The notes below the pieces were generated by a model that saw nothing but the letters and a program-made list of their open reading frames with translations, had not been told where the DNA came from and searched no databases. Positions 1 through 13,819 of a stretch of DNA of 64,000 bases are shown one piece after another. A program made the position numbers and the translations under genes. This DNA is from Liolophura sinensis. Taxonomy: Eukaryota; Mollusca; Polyplacophora; Chitonida; Chitonidae. Every line of letters begins with the position of its first letter. The first letter of the stretch is position 1. The stretch is taken from assembly GCF_032854445.1 (NCBI RefSeq), contig NC_088302.1, positions 8,427,338 to 8,491,337 on the forward strand, given 5' to 3'.

Positions 1-2954
1 CTTTCTTAGTTATTTTGTTGTTTTTTATATACAATTATAAAGTCGTTTCATTGCTTTGTGATAAGCAGAATAAGGCTCCCGTGTTTTATTCGGTGTTTCG
101 TTTTCTTTCTAGTGTGTTTTTCACGTTATTGTCCTTCTGATAGAACCCCGATACCTGACTATATTTCTAACTTTCACATAATCGTGAACAGAAATCTTCT
201 TTTTTGTGAATTATCAGCCTTAATCGATTTAAATTGATTTACGTCGTAAAGCGAAATCAAAATAGAGAAAAAGGTAAAGAAAGACGTCAATGTAGATCAT
301 CAACAAGTGGTGAATCGCTTGGGTGAAGAACTGTAGAGTGGAATCATCTTTAGTATGACAGAATCCATAACTAAATGGACGCGAAAATGCCTTTAAAAAA
401 TTCTGTCTAACAATCCGTCCATTATTTTAACAACTTTTGAAACATCCAGTGGGACAGAGTCTGGCACTTGCTCTCCCTTAGGAAAATTGGAGCAAAAGCG
501 CATTGGACTCGCATTGTTTTGTAGTAGTGTCCGTTTTAGGGCAGTTCATCTAACTCCGTATTACCGACTCATATTATCGGCTCGTCGTCGTTGCTCTGGG
601 TTTTACTCTCTGTGCTGCACACCTTTAATTATATTATCATGTAGACAGGGACTATATACTCCGTGACACGATGACGTCATGTAACAAGGGGGAAGTCATT
701 ATGTAATTCTTTAAGCGTGTATCAGAATGATGGCTAAAACGGCAATTGGATTGTGAATGTTTGCGGATGTATCCTCGTTCATGGATGATTCCCCGAATGT
801 CGGGTAAAACTGTGTTAGTGTCAAAATCAACACGCCACGTGGTTCAAAGCCTGAAAGACTGTTAGATGTTTACGGATAGTGAATAGAGATTTCCCCGCGG
901 GAGAAAATAACCTTCGCACAAACGATGCTACGTGTATAATATACAGCCTTTAGGGCCTGTTCACGTAAGTTTGACGTAACGTAATTAAAGGAAGTTTAGA
1001 CGGGTCGATATAGATACAGCCCCTAGAAGTCTGACCGCAGCTATAATGTGATCTCACAGTGATTTACTCGGTAAAGAAAAATATTAGCTTAGCCCAAATT
1101 GATATAAGGAGAGAAAGATCTGACAAAGGCGATAGACTGAGAGTAATCTTATTTTTCGCACCAGCATCAAAGAACGGTGTTCTACCACGCAGAGTTTCTA
1201 AATGTATGAAGCAGACAGCTTAATCGTCCGGCGTTTATTTATCCACGGACTATTGGCAGTTCACTGGTCGTACAGATACGTCATGGTGGTGAATGTTATA
1301 GCCGCAAACATCTGCAGTGTACCAGTACTACAGTGTCGAAGACTATCAGATAGATAGGACTTTTCAACATGTTCTTGAAAAAGCCGAGGTTCCGTTAATT
1401 CAATCAGGAAATGAAATATCTGCATTTCCTTCCCTAGTTACCTCTGACTTTTATGTCCAATGAAAAACATGAACACACAAAGATTTCCACTCGTCTTAAT
1501 AGAGTTGTAGCAGTTAAGAGAAAAAGAGACTGTTTAATGAGCTTCACAGCCTCAGAAGAGCCCATGTTCAATGAGGTATACTGTTTACCGTGATAGGATT
1601 CTGGACATGTGGTTTATAGTTTGTTTAAATACTTAGGTAATTGTTTTCTGTGGCTTAATTTCAGTGGAATCGGATATATTTAGTGGCGTATCGCTGGACG
1701 TATATTCGCTCCAAAACTCCACCGTTTTCAACAAATGCTCTATGTTAATGTGGCCATAAGAAGAACATAGAACTCCTGAAGGACTAATTACACCCGGTAA
1801 ACTGAAATTGGTTCGAGCCAAGTCTTAATAAAGAGAAAAATAAGGAAAGGGTGTGCGAGAATATTGGCCCCAAAGTGGGCCATAAATGAGATACACTTTG
1901 AACAGCTTGGGTAATGTTTGTCTCGGCACACCGGAAGTTGGCTTTGCAATGTGAAAACGTTTTGTTAGGATCATGAAACGACACTTGGCATTGTTAACCT
2001 TTCTCCACCTGTTAAAATCTGGCCATAGTTTTGTGTGTTTAACGCGTCTTTTTTCTGATTTACTTACCTGAACGCTTTCATTTTGTACAATATGGTATAT
2101 ACCTGTTTCATCTAGCCTAGGCGTTTCTTTACTGAGCAAACTGCCTCAGTTATGACAGCTTTTCAGTTTTAAGCACCAGTCTCTCGAAGCCATACTACTT
2201 TATTTTTGCGAAAGGTTCAATTCTGGGTTAAAATTAAAATCGCTCTTAAAGTGTGTTATATAGGGTGTCAAACCATTCACTGATCATTTGTAAACCATCA
2301 CACTGTCGTAGCAACTCTGGTTTTACTCTTCATCCTGTAGTCTTTTTGTACCTCTTTCCATCACCCCATAATCCATAATGATGGTGACGAGCACTAAAGA
2401 ATACAGACGGTTTCCTTTGATTATGACACATTTTAAAAACTTGATTAATAAAATAATCTTTTCTAAAGCCGTACAAACTCATATTTTCCGTTAGAAACCT
2501 ATAGATAAATTACTATGGGTGCGCCTGTCTGGGGGTATTTAGTTAATTTATGTATTCATTTGATTGTTATTTTACGTTATGCTCAAAAAATCTTTACTGA
2601 TGCGATGGCGATTTCGTGGATGAGAAACCCGAGGGAATTTACGGAAACGAAGTTGTGATTTATCGTCCACTAATGTCATTGTTCTGTGTAGAAAAATGAG
2701 TGTTTCCTCGCCAGACGAAACAACAACCAGCCCACTCATCGTGCACACGGTTAAATAGGAAAATGGCAACAGTGTGATATCATGGCGGCCTGTGTGAAGG
2801 TTACCGCATCAAATAATTATCTGGCAAAAAGTAACCAGTTAACGTTGTAGTCGTTATAGATGGTACGTTTATACGCGTACGACAGAATTAGCAGGGGAGG
2901 GGCGTAAGACGGTCACTTGGTTGTACTAAAAATGCCCTGAATGCATAAGTGAAG
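1..2954. other. Non-coding stretch, no gene recognised
   Basis: Only short open frames without recognisable domains are present, on both strands. The sequence is AT-rich with scattered stops. A palindromic CRE-like octamer TGACGTCA lies at 672-679, but with no gene nearby its meaning is unknown. I see no RNA gene or array here. Confidence 0.6.
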
Positions 2955-3050
2955 GTTATTTATTTGACGTGTTTTACGATGTACTCAAGAATATTTCACT
3001 TATACGACGGTGGCCAGTGTTATGGTGGGAGGAAACAGGGCATAAATAAA
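2955..3050 (-). mobile_element. SINE family 1 fragment (3' part)
   Basis: Read on the minus strand, this matches the 3' half of the SINE seen intact at 38072-38348: a piece like cctcccaccataatgctggc, then cgtcgtataagtgaaatatt, then a decayed tacggcgtaaaaca tail ending in aaataaataa. The tRNA-like head is missing, as in most copies of this family in the window. Confidence 0.7.
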
Positions 3051-3515
3051 GACAGTATCCATAGAACACACACATATACTGGATAGTTAAGACCGGACAC
3101 TGTCTAGGGTTTATACGGTTAGACCGTTATATTTTTTTCATTTTCATCATTTTCCCGACTACATGGATAGACCACAAAGTAGTCTGACACAACAGATGTG
3201 TACCGGTAGGGACAAGTTTGTATACCATTTTCTTAATACAAAATGTATATATGATATATTGAACAAAACGATGAGAAGCGATGAAGGCGTTCCCGTTGCA
3301 TCCCGTTTCTAGTAATGAAGCCGACTTGGTTACTTCATGAATTTTAGTTCTCTCCCTGAAGACAATGTGAGCCAGGGGTACGGTTAAGGGCATTGGGAGG
3401 TGGACGTTAGGATGGAGGGGAGGAGTGTGATCTGATTGTGCTGGAAGCATAAGATCGGCTTACTCTGGATAATTTGATTTCCCCCTGAGTACAATAGGTT
3501 TTGGTCATGTGCGTC

Positions 3516-3600
<85 letters not shown>

Positions 3601-5375
3601 TTCGGTGCCATTTGTTGGCCTACTCTATCAAAAAAGTTGACTTAGCTGGGGTTAAGTCAGGCCTCTCTATTAGACCCCTGCGGCATACACGGAAGTACCT
3701 CAATTAGGTCATCCATAATGCCTGCTGTATTCAGAAGAGCGCATGGTGTAATTGTACAACAGGAAATCACTCTCTCTCTCTCGCTCCGCCTCCTTCGCAC
3801 CCCTTTCCCACCGTACCACACAAGCCGCGAGCGTGATATCGCCAAACAAGCCAAGCAAACGCCTATTACCTACTTTCCAACTCACCGTGTAAGGCCTCTG
3901 GCATATTCCAATGTGTGGCATGGAATCCAATTTGTGTCATGACTACTTTGTTCTATATGCAAATCACCACAGGCGCGGTGATCTATATTTTCCGCATTGA
4001 TGGGAGGGTAACCGCGTTCTCCGGACATCGGTTGTCTTTTATCTGTCATCCGGGGTGAGTCGTATAGCTTGAGGGGTTAAAGACACTCGTCTGATGTGCC
4101 ATAGATATAAGATTTGGAGAGTAAAACCACAGACGACCGTGTGAAAGTTTGTAAATGGTCACCTGTAATTCTTGAAATTCGCCTTGATTTCTAGGTTTTT
4201 AATGTTGACATAGACATATACGCTCTTTATAGCAACATAGCTTAAGCAGAAGGAGAAAAATGCGTGGATGTTAATGCCAATTTATTAGACTTCATTGATC
4301 TTGAATTTCTTAAATTGCTTCTTTTATCGAGAATGCTTGAACACCGACAAATTGTTTGAAAAGCTGTTGTTTTTTTTTCAAACGTTTTTCTCCATGTATA
4401 TCATACTAAACAGAGCTGGATTGTTAGAGTGGGAAATGCAAATCTGCACCAAACCTATAGACATAATGAAGTATTTATTTATTCTCACCAAATTTAACGC
4501 TTATCCCAAGAGTGTTTTACTATACACAATAGCGTCAAGATATAATGACAGAGGAAAACTAGAGAATCCCCACGCCACAGGCACCTGTCAAATGCTTTAT
4601 GAAATGCCACAGAGAAACATAAGGTTGGGTCCGAACCCACGATCATATAATTTGGTAAATGGGCGAGTTTGCCGGTAGAACTCATTGAACGACGCAGCCG
4701 GCGTATGCCGCTATATGTAATATTCTCACCCAGACCACACACAATCGAACATTGTATATGCACACTGACACATTTCCGAAGTAGGAAACCCTCGACTGTT
4801 TTTTTTTCCCGAACTAAGCAAACAAGCCTGAAATTTTATTTGCTTACATTTTCCCAGCCTGACATTTTCAGTCGATACATTTAACCCGCTCGACTTTCTG
4901 TCACCAGTTTCTTACCTGTAGCAGGTGACCAAATCGCTTGACTTAGGTAATTTCGAACTGTGAAACCCAACTAGTGTTGAAAATTGTTGGTTTGGATGGC
5001 ATTTGTTTCTTGAACAGCTAGATTGCTCTTTTTTTCGTGTGGATTATATGCTATGAGATATTCCGTCAACTCCAGTAGTCATACATGTATGTCCAAAATC
5101 CCCGTATTCAGGCTGCCACAGTATGTAATTTGGAACAAATCTCCAGGATGAATGAATGAGCGATTAGGGCTTAACGTGTCAGTATTTCAGCCCTGCTGTG
5201 TCGGCAAACCTCCCCCGGGCATAACAAACTTATATTGCTTAAACTTTCCTACCTAGTGCCTAATATTTAGTGCCTTATGATTAACGCTGAATGACTCATG
5301 TTTAATGCGTGTTAGCCAATGCTTAGTATTTAGTGCTGCATGCCTGGCACATAATGCCGAATTCTTTATATGTCT
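3051..5375. other. Non-coding stretch with AT microsatellite, no gene recognised
   Basis: Apart from the dinucleotide run at 3519-3598 and a short CT-rich tract near 3769-3783, I see no feature. Small open frames at 3718-3942 and 4295-4678 have no recognisable domain and no splice or codon-bias support. Around 5250-5350 the words tagtgcctaat and tagtgctg recur imperfectly, which suggests a decayed simple repeat. Confidence 0.55.
3519..3598. repeat. (AT)40 microsatellite
   Basis: An uninterrupted AT dinucleotide run of 80 bases. It generates open frames of alternating Ile-Tyr on both strands, which are artefacts. The length makes it likely to be polymorphic between individuals. Confidence 0.98.
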
Positions 5376-5521
5376 TAACCTGCTGGTTTCCTCTCAGGTC
5401 GTATGTTGGAAGGTCTGACAGCAACCTACGGATGGTCATGTACGGTTTCATCGAATAATAATGCTGGCCGCCGTCGTATAACTGCAATAGTCTGGAGAAC
5501 GGTGTAAATAAATAAATAAAA
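5376..5521 (+). mobile_element. SINE family 1 fragment (body and tail)
   Basis: It matches the SINE body from tgctggtttcctctc through ggaaggtctgacagcaacct and ataatgctggccgccgtcgt, ending in an aaataaataaataaaa tail. The tRNA-like head is absent. The copy is diverged, with a short deletion where the intact element has the ggtttcccccgggctctg section. Confidence 0.8.
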
Positions 5522-8500
5522 ATATAATACGTCTTGATTAATGATATAATTAATGACTTTTGATACTTACTGCTTCATACGTCAAACTTGATGCGTAAGG
5601 CACTCAGTGTACTGTATAAGTTCATATCACACATTCAGAGAGATGATTGTAGGTGAAAAGTTTTGGTTAACTTGAGAGTATACTGAAAAAAATAATAATA
5701 TTAAGGGCTTCGTTGTTATGGATTGGATTCGCGTGATGTGAAAACTACACCGCGTAACAGCTGCATCCGTGTTTATTGAATCTCTTCAACGATAACCGAT
5801 TATCATTTAATGTAGAATCATGATGAGATGCTAATCTCCCTTAGCTGACATTATTGTCCAGAGGATGTAAATATTCTCCAACATCAGATAAAATGTTCTG
5901 CTTATATGTCCTCAGGCCAAGGTTATATGATAGGCCGGGCGTACATCACTTACGCGATGTGTTCCGGTTGACAGGTATTGTACACGATTCTATCACGACT
6001 TAACTACGATCGTATCAATTCATAACTGCGATTGTAACACGACAAAACTGCGATTGTTCCACGGCTACATACTATTATACGACTGCATCCACCACAACTG
6101 TGTCGTCATATATCAAACTTGGATGGACAGTCTAATGCCTCTTTGTCAAAAAGCATGTGTCCTTTCCTCTCTTCATGTTTTGGAGACTGTAGGTTACATG
6201 TAGCGTTTAACCCTTTGCATTGGTGGGCTGACTGAAACCTTCGCCCTTTCGTTGCTAGGCTAATCGAAATCTTCATATTTAGTTGCTAACCGTCGACATC
6301 TGCAACTATATTTATGCTACAAATAACAAGTATCAAAATGTTTAAGAAGAATTATGACCGTATTGTAAAATGGGCGCCAGATTATTATCTTCTCTGTTAC
6401 CATATATACCACGGGATATGTCAATAGTTTGTTACCTCTGAGGACTGAATCTTGACTGGAACTCCGTTTAATTTCTTTTGAAAAAAAATATTTTGTTACG
6501 TATACATGGACGCCAGTACAAATATAAATTGTTATGAACACATGTCTACTACGAAAGGGTTTATTCGTTGGTTATGTGCAATGATTGTCAAGGACTCGCC
6601 TCACGAAGCGCGTCACAAATGTCTGTGAATTATGCTTGAACTTCATTAACACCGTGACCTCGTGGACAGACGCAAAGCTCCCCATTCTGTCCTCTTAAAC
6701 AATGCGAGATGCTTCTTGAAATGGGACACCACGTGATAACGTTTCGGACGCCTGGCGCCTGGCTATGTAACATTGCAGGGATTCTCAGACGTCCATCTGA
6801 GTTAGTATTGCAGATGAGTTGGACGTGTGTGTGATGGAGAATTGTGTATTACCCAAGGGAAAGGGCCGTCTCGTCAGTAAATGTCCATACCGTGGTTACA
6901 GCTGTTGACTCGCTGACTACTGTTCCAACAATAGACATGTGGTTTATGACATGCGGAACAAATCCGTAGTCTCAATGCATTGTAAATCATATTATTTATT
7001 AGCGTTGGGTTAAACAAGGTGAGAATTCTGTTCAGCAAATACAATAATTATTCAGTTCCGCCGTGTGGTACTGATTTTCTTCATTGTCACTTTTAGGCTT
7101 GATTCTTCCTTACGACCAGGAAAAACAATCAAATTCACTTCAGGTGTTGAATGTGAAAATAATCACACTCTTCAGTGTAATTCAAGCACCTTTTTGTGCC
7201 TGCTGGTTTTATTTATGCCCACAATCCTAAATAAACATGACAGACAATTTCCATATAAACGAAAGCAAAATGCATTCAAATGACAAGTGAAGAAAGCAGA
7301 TGATAAAAATAAGGTTCATGTCTTTGGCATTTTATCGAAGGACTTTTTTTAACGTTCTTGCGATATAATTTCTAATGTTAATGTAATATTTGAAATCAAC
7401 GGGTAATATTCAGGATGATGAATGAATGTGAACAGCGAATTGAAAAAAAAACAACATATGAATTAAACTCAGTTCAGAAAAGGTTTTACGCAGAAAATCA
7501 AGCAATGTTCCACACGGGGCCTCCTTCATGGCCTATGCTGCTTGGATGAGTGACAATTGTGTGGTGGCTTTGAACGCGACACATCGGTCAGTAATTGAAG
7601 ATTTGTTAATGGAGGATATCGGTGTTTCACCAGTGTAGTGCGTCCATTTTCAGCTTAACTCGCCGCTTGCTGTTCTATCAGGACTCTCATGTGGGATGCT
7701 AATCGGCTGATGAGAAGCTTTATCTAATGTTAACATGGGAACATTGCGCTTGCTGTTACATGGTTATTAGGACAAGGGATCATGTTGATGCTAAGTTTAC
7801 AGATTGTCAAGAAAACAGGGAACGCAGTACTTTCGAGGCAAGCGACATTTTTAACAATATCCAACATTTTTGCTGGAGATCTAAGCGTTCAATGGCCGAG
7901 ATGCTGTTGACCAAGTGACATCCAATCGATGAGTACCTTGGGGAGACTTGTACTCTTAATTATGTATAAGGCGGATGGAGATTTGCAGTGATTTTAAATA
8001 AATCTCACTTCGCGCAAATATAACACACAGATAATGAAGCCAGTGAGAGAGAGCTTAGACATCTATCAGTGGCAGATTCAGTGGCCAACTGTGACAGATG
8101 CACATGAAATTCTCATGAAATCCAATCATGTTTACATAAGTCATAACTATCGCTGAAGCAGAAAATGATTCACCTTTGTTACCTGACCTAAGTGTGAAGA
8201 CTTCGGCATCACACATGAAAATTAACTCATGTTTTTCTTTTGCATTGTTGATATTTTGACCCAAATATGTAATGAGCAATCCTGATGAAGTAATTAACCT
8301 GCACCTCTGATTCTTGTGAGTGAGGTTTTCTTCGCTAATGAATATGATCAAGTAAGCTTAATCTTTGAAGATCAGATAATAGATAAAGGTAAACGAAAAA
8401 ACGTCCCAGTTTTATTTTATGCCTGGGAGGCCAAATGTCATTGATTTGAGCAAATTTGACACTTTAAAAAGAACAGTGAAAATGTTAAACGAACAAGTTA

Positions 8501-9765
8501 CAAGGAATAAAATCGTCATGGAATTAAAAAAAAATAAAAAAAAAATAAATGGCTTACATTTAAAGAATTCGTCGTAATTGCCTTTAACTTTTTTTGTTTA
8601 TTTATAATTTTATTTATATCTGTAAAAAAAACCAACTGCCATTATTTCTGCATCTCAGGATTTGGCAAATACTACCAACAACAGGCGCTTTGGAAAAAGA
8701 AATTAATTCCATACTATAGGAATAGGAATCTATTATTAGAAACCTCCACTGAAGTACCTAAACTGACTGAAAGATAAATATTTCTTAAAAATGGTGGTTT
8801 AACCTGCTGTCCTTTTTTAATATAATATACCACTGTTGAAAGGAATAGTTGTTGGAATGTTCTGACTAAGATCGCGATCTGAATGATTTACCAAACATGT
8901 GGCTTTAGAACCCCGTTGATTAAAAGGCCCACATTATTTCTAGGTACAAAAACGCTAAAGTAAAATCGTATTAAAACATCTGATTCTACGGTTTTCCATA
9001 GTGACATCGCCTCAATATTTTTGGCTTGAAATAGTTCATTCGGCGAAGGCATTCATAGAGGTCTTTCCGATATACAGAACTATTTTCAGTTATGAAATCT
9101 GTATAGACTTGCAAAACCTTGATGTGATGTCATTGGTTCTATTTGGTCAGAAAAGGTCATCGTAGAATCCAAAGTTTTAAATGCATTTTACCTGGTTGAT
9201 AACATTTCAAAACAGTATACTATTCTAATATACTTCATTTTTTATTAGTGTTTTCTTTGCCTATTATGAAAACCGTTCGCCCCGTTACGTCCTAATTAAG
9301 AAGCTGTGGGCAGTATGTCAATAAGCTATGACTTAAGCATATTGTTTATTATGATCGTAAGTTATGATAGCGAATGCTTGCCTACTTTCACCATTTAGTT
9401 ACTATACCAGCCATATTGAAACAAATCATGATTTCCGTTGATTTTCATGTCGAGTTCTCTGATATTACAATCCAAGCGTCAAATGGACCCTCGTCTACCG
9501 CATATCTTACATGGAAAGGGCGTTAAACATTGGTAACCTCTACAGCCATTTGCAGGCACAAACCTTGAATTCTATGAATCAAATAATAAAATGTTTTTAA
9601 ACAATATTTAAAAGAGGATCAATCATCAGCTTTTAATGTTATCTTTATTCCAGTGACAAAATCTAAATAAGTCTTCAACTTCGAGTGAGGGTAATATCAC
9701 TATTTTCTTTATAAAGATATGTATTTCAGTTGTGCTTCACTTTCAACTCTTCATATAATGACAAT
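5522..9765. other. Non-coding stretch, no gene recognised
   Basis: No frame here shows a recognisable domain. Around 5975-6080 the phrase cgattgtaacacgac/aactgcgattgt recurs in degenerate form, suggesting an old short tandem repeat. Short homopolymer A tracts occur near 8527-8546. The stretch ends at the edge of the 63-bp minisatellite. Confidence 0.55.
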
Positions 9766-12700
9766 ATGTATGTGCAAATAATGATGCTTGTAAATACACT
9801 AACCTTAGGTGTAGCGGGCACCATGAATGTATTTGGGCAAGTAACGATGCTTATAAATACCACAACTTGGGGTGTAGCGGGCATCATGCATGTATATGGG
9901 CAAGTATTGATGCTTACAAATACCACAACTTGTGGTGTAGCGGGCATCATGCATGTATATGGGCAAGTATTGATGCTTACAAATACCACAACTTGTGGTG
10001 TAGCGGGCATCATGCATGTATATGGGCAAGTATTGATGCTTATAAATACCACAACTTGTGATGTAGCGGGCATCATGCATGTATATGGGCAAGTATTGAT
10101 GCTTATAAATACCACAACTTGTCGTGTAGCGGACATCATGCGTGTATATGGGCAAGTATTGATGCTTATAAATACCACAACTTGTGGTGTAGCGGGCATC
10201 ATGCATGTATATGGGCAAGTATTGATGCTTATAAATACCACAACTTGGGGTGTAGCGGGCATCATGCATGTATATGGGCAAGTATTGATGCTTATAAATA
10301 CCACAACTTGGGGTGTAGCGGGCATCATGCATGTATATGGGCAAGTATTCATGCTTATAGATACCACAACTTGGGGTGTAGCGGGCATCATGCATGTATA
10401 TGGGCAAGTATTGATGCTTATAAATACCACAACTTGGGGTGTAGCGGGCATCATGCATGTATATGGGCAAGTATTAATGCTTATAAATACCACAACTTGT
10501 GGTGTAGCGGGCATCATGCATGTATATGGGCAAGTATTGATGCTTACAAATACCACAACTTGTCGTGTAGCGGACATCATGCGTGTATATGGGCAAGTAT
10601 TGATGCTTATAAATACCACAACTTGTGGTGTAGCGGGCATCATGCATGTATATGGGCAAGTATTGATGCTTATAAATACCACAACTTGGGGTGTAGCGGG
10701 CATCATGCATGTATATGGGCAAGTATTGATGCTTATAAATACCACAACTTGTGTTGTAGCGGGCATCATGCATGTATATGGGCAAGTATTGATGCTTATA
10801 AATACCACAACTTGGGGTGTAGCGGGCATCATGCATGTATATGGGCAAGTATTGATGCTTATAAATACCACAACTTGTGGTGTAGCGGGCATCATGCATG
10901 TATATGGGCAAGTATTGATGCTTATAAATACCACAACTTGTGTTGTAGCGGGCATCATGCATGTATATGGGCAAGTATTGATGCTTATAAATACCACAAC
11001 TTGTGTTGTAGCGGGCATCATGCATGTATATGGGCAAGTATTGATGCTTATAAATACCACAACTTGGGGTGTAGCGGGCATCATGCATGTATATGGGCAA
11101 GTATTGATGCTTATAAATACCACAACTTGTGGTGTAGCGGGCATCATGCATGTATATGGGCAAGTATTGATACTTATAAATACCACAACTTGGGGTGTAG
11201 CGGGCATCATGCATGTATATGGGCAAGTATTGATACTTATAAATACCATAACTTGGGGTGTAGCGGGCATCATGCATGTATATGGGCAAGTATTGATGCT
11301 TATAAATACCACAACTTGGGGTGTAGCGGGCATCATGCATGTATATGGGCAAGTATTGGTACTTATAAATACCATAACTTGGGGTGTAGCGGGCATCATG
11401 CATGTATATGGGCACGTATTGATGCTTATAAATACCACAACTTGTGGTGTAGCGGGCATCATGCATGTATATGGGCAAGTATTGATGCTTATAAATACCA
11501 CAACTTGTGGTGTAGCGGGCATCATGCATGTATATGGGCAAGTATTGATACTTATAAATACCATAACCTTGGGTGTAGCGGGCATCATGCATGTATATGG
11601 GCAAGTATTGATGCTTATAAATACCACAACTTTTGGTGTAGCGGGCATCATGCATGTATATGGGCAAGTATTGATGCTTATAAATACCACAACTTGGGGT
11701 GTAGCGGGCATCATGCATGTATATGGGCAAGTATTGATGCTTATAAATACCACAACTTGTGTTGTAGCGGGCATCATGCATGTATATGGGCACGTATTGA
11801 TGCTTATAAATACCACAACTTGTGGTGTAGCGGGCATCATGCATGTATATGGGCAAGTATTGATGCTTATAAATACCACAACTTGTGGTGTAGCGGGCAT
11901 CATGCATGTATATGGGCAAGTATTGATACTTATAAACACCATAACTTGGGGTGTAGCGGGCATCATGCATGTATATGGGCAAGTATTGATACTTATAAAT
12001 ACCACAACTTGTGGTGTAGCGGGCATCATGCATGTATATGGGCAAGTATTGATGCTTATAAATACCACAACTTGTGGTGTAGCGGGCATCATGCATGTAT
12101 ATGGGCAAGTATTGATGCTTATAAATACCACAACTTGTGGTGTAGCGGGCATCATGCATGTATATGGGCAAGTATTGATACTTATAAATACCACAACTTG
12201 GGGTGTAGCGGGCATCATGCATGTATATGGGCAAGTATTGATGCTTATAAATACCACAACTTGGGGTGTAGCGGGCATCATGCATGTATATGGGCAAGTA
12301 TTGATGCTTATAAATACCACAACTTGGGGTGTAGCGGGCATCATGCATGTATATGGGCAAGTATTGATGCTTATAAATACCACAACTTGTGGTGTAGCGG
12401 GCATCATGCATGTATATGGGCAAGTATTGATACTTATAAATACCACAACTTGGGGTGTAGCGGGCATCATGCATGTATATGGGCAAGTATTGATGCTTAT
12501 AAATACCACAACTTGGGGTGTAGCGGGCATCATGCATGTATATGGGCAAGTATTGATGCTTATAAATACCACAACTTGGGGTGTAGCGGGCATCATGCAT
12601 GTATATGGGCAAGTATTGATGCTTATAAATACCACAACTTGGGGTGTAGCGGGCATCATGCATGTATATGGGCAAGTATTGGTACTTATAAATACCATAA

Positions 12701-13819
12701 CTTGGGGTGTAGCGGGCATCATGCATGTATATGGGCACGTATTGATGCTTATAAATACCACAACTTGTGGTGTAGCGGGCATCATGCATGTATATGGGCA
12801 AGTATTGATACTTATAAATACCACAACTTGTGGTGTAGCGGGCATCATGCATGTATATGGGCAACTATTGATACTTATAAATACCATAACCTTGGGTGTA
12901 GCGGGCATCATGCATGTATATGGGCAAGTATTGATGCTTATAAATACCACAACTTTTGGTGTAGCGGGCATCATGCATGTATATGGGCACGTATTGATGC
13001 TTATAAATACCACAACTTGTGGTGTAGCGGGCATCATGCATGTATATGGGCAAGTATTGATGCTTATAAATACCACAACTTGTGGTGTAGCGGGCATCAT
13101 GCATGTATATGGGCAAGTATTGATACTTATAAATACCATAACTTGGGGTGTAGCGGGCATCATGCATGTATATGGGCAAGTATTGATACTTATAAATACC
13201 ACAACTTGTGGTGTAGCGGGCATCATGCATGTATATGGGCAAGTATTGATGCTTATAAATACCACAACTTGTGGTGTAGCGGGCATCATGCATGTATATG
13301 GGCAAGTATTGATGCTTATAAATACCACAACTTGTGGTGTAGCGGGCATCATGCATGTATATGGGCAAGTATTGATACTTATAAATACCACAACTTGGGG
13401 TGTAGCGGGCATCATGCATGTATATGGGCAAGTATTGATGCTTATAAATACCACAACTTGGGGTGTAGCGGGCATCATGCATGTATATGGGCAAGTATTG
13501 ATACTTATAAATACCACAACTTGGGGTGTAGCGGGCATCATGCATGTATATGGGCAACTATTGATACTTATAAATACCATAACCTTGGGTGTAGCGGGCA
13601 TCATGCATGTATATGGGCAAGTATTGATGCTTATAAATACCACAACTTGGGGTGTAGCGGGCATCATGCATGTATATGGGCAAGTATTGATACTTATAAA
13701 TACCATAACCTTGGGTGTAGCGGACAACGTGCGTGTATATACGCCAGTACTAATACTTATAAATACCATAGCCTTGGGGTGTAGCGGGCAACATGCTTGT
13801 ATATGCAAATATTGATTCA
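9766..13819. repeat. 63-bp minisatellite, about 64 tandem copies
   Basis: The unit reads roughly gtattgatgcttataaata, ccacaacttgtggtgtagcg, ggcatcatgcatgtatatgg and gcaa, and repeats every 63 bases with few substitutions and almost no indels. The edges are more diverged (first unit near 9780, last near 13740-13815), as expected when turnover by unequal exchange is strongest in the middle. Variants occur at fixed sites (ttgtggt/ttggggt/ttttggt; ttgatgctt/ttgatactt; gggcaag/gggcacg). A block of eight variant units at 11791-12294 recurs in the same order at 12988-13491, 1197 bases (19 units) later, so there is higher-order duplication. Because 63 is a multiple of 3 and few frames contain stops, open frames of 221 to about 1,360 codons appear on both strands; I regard these as artefacts, not proteins. 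Confidence 0.97.

Noticed and set aside
3384..3707. Ile-Tyr repeat open frames
   Set aside because: They are the translation of the (AT)40 microsatellite.
9766..13819. CRISPR-like array
   Set aside because: There are no unique spacers; units are directly adjacent, and the genome is eukaryotic.
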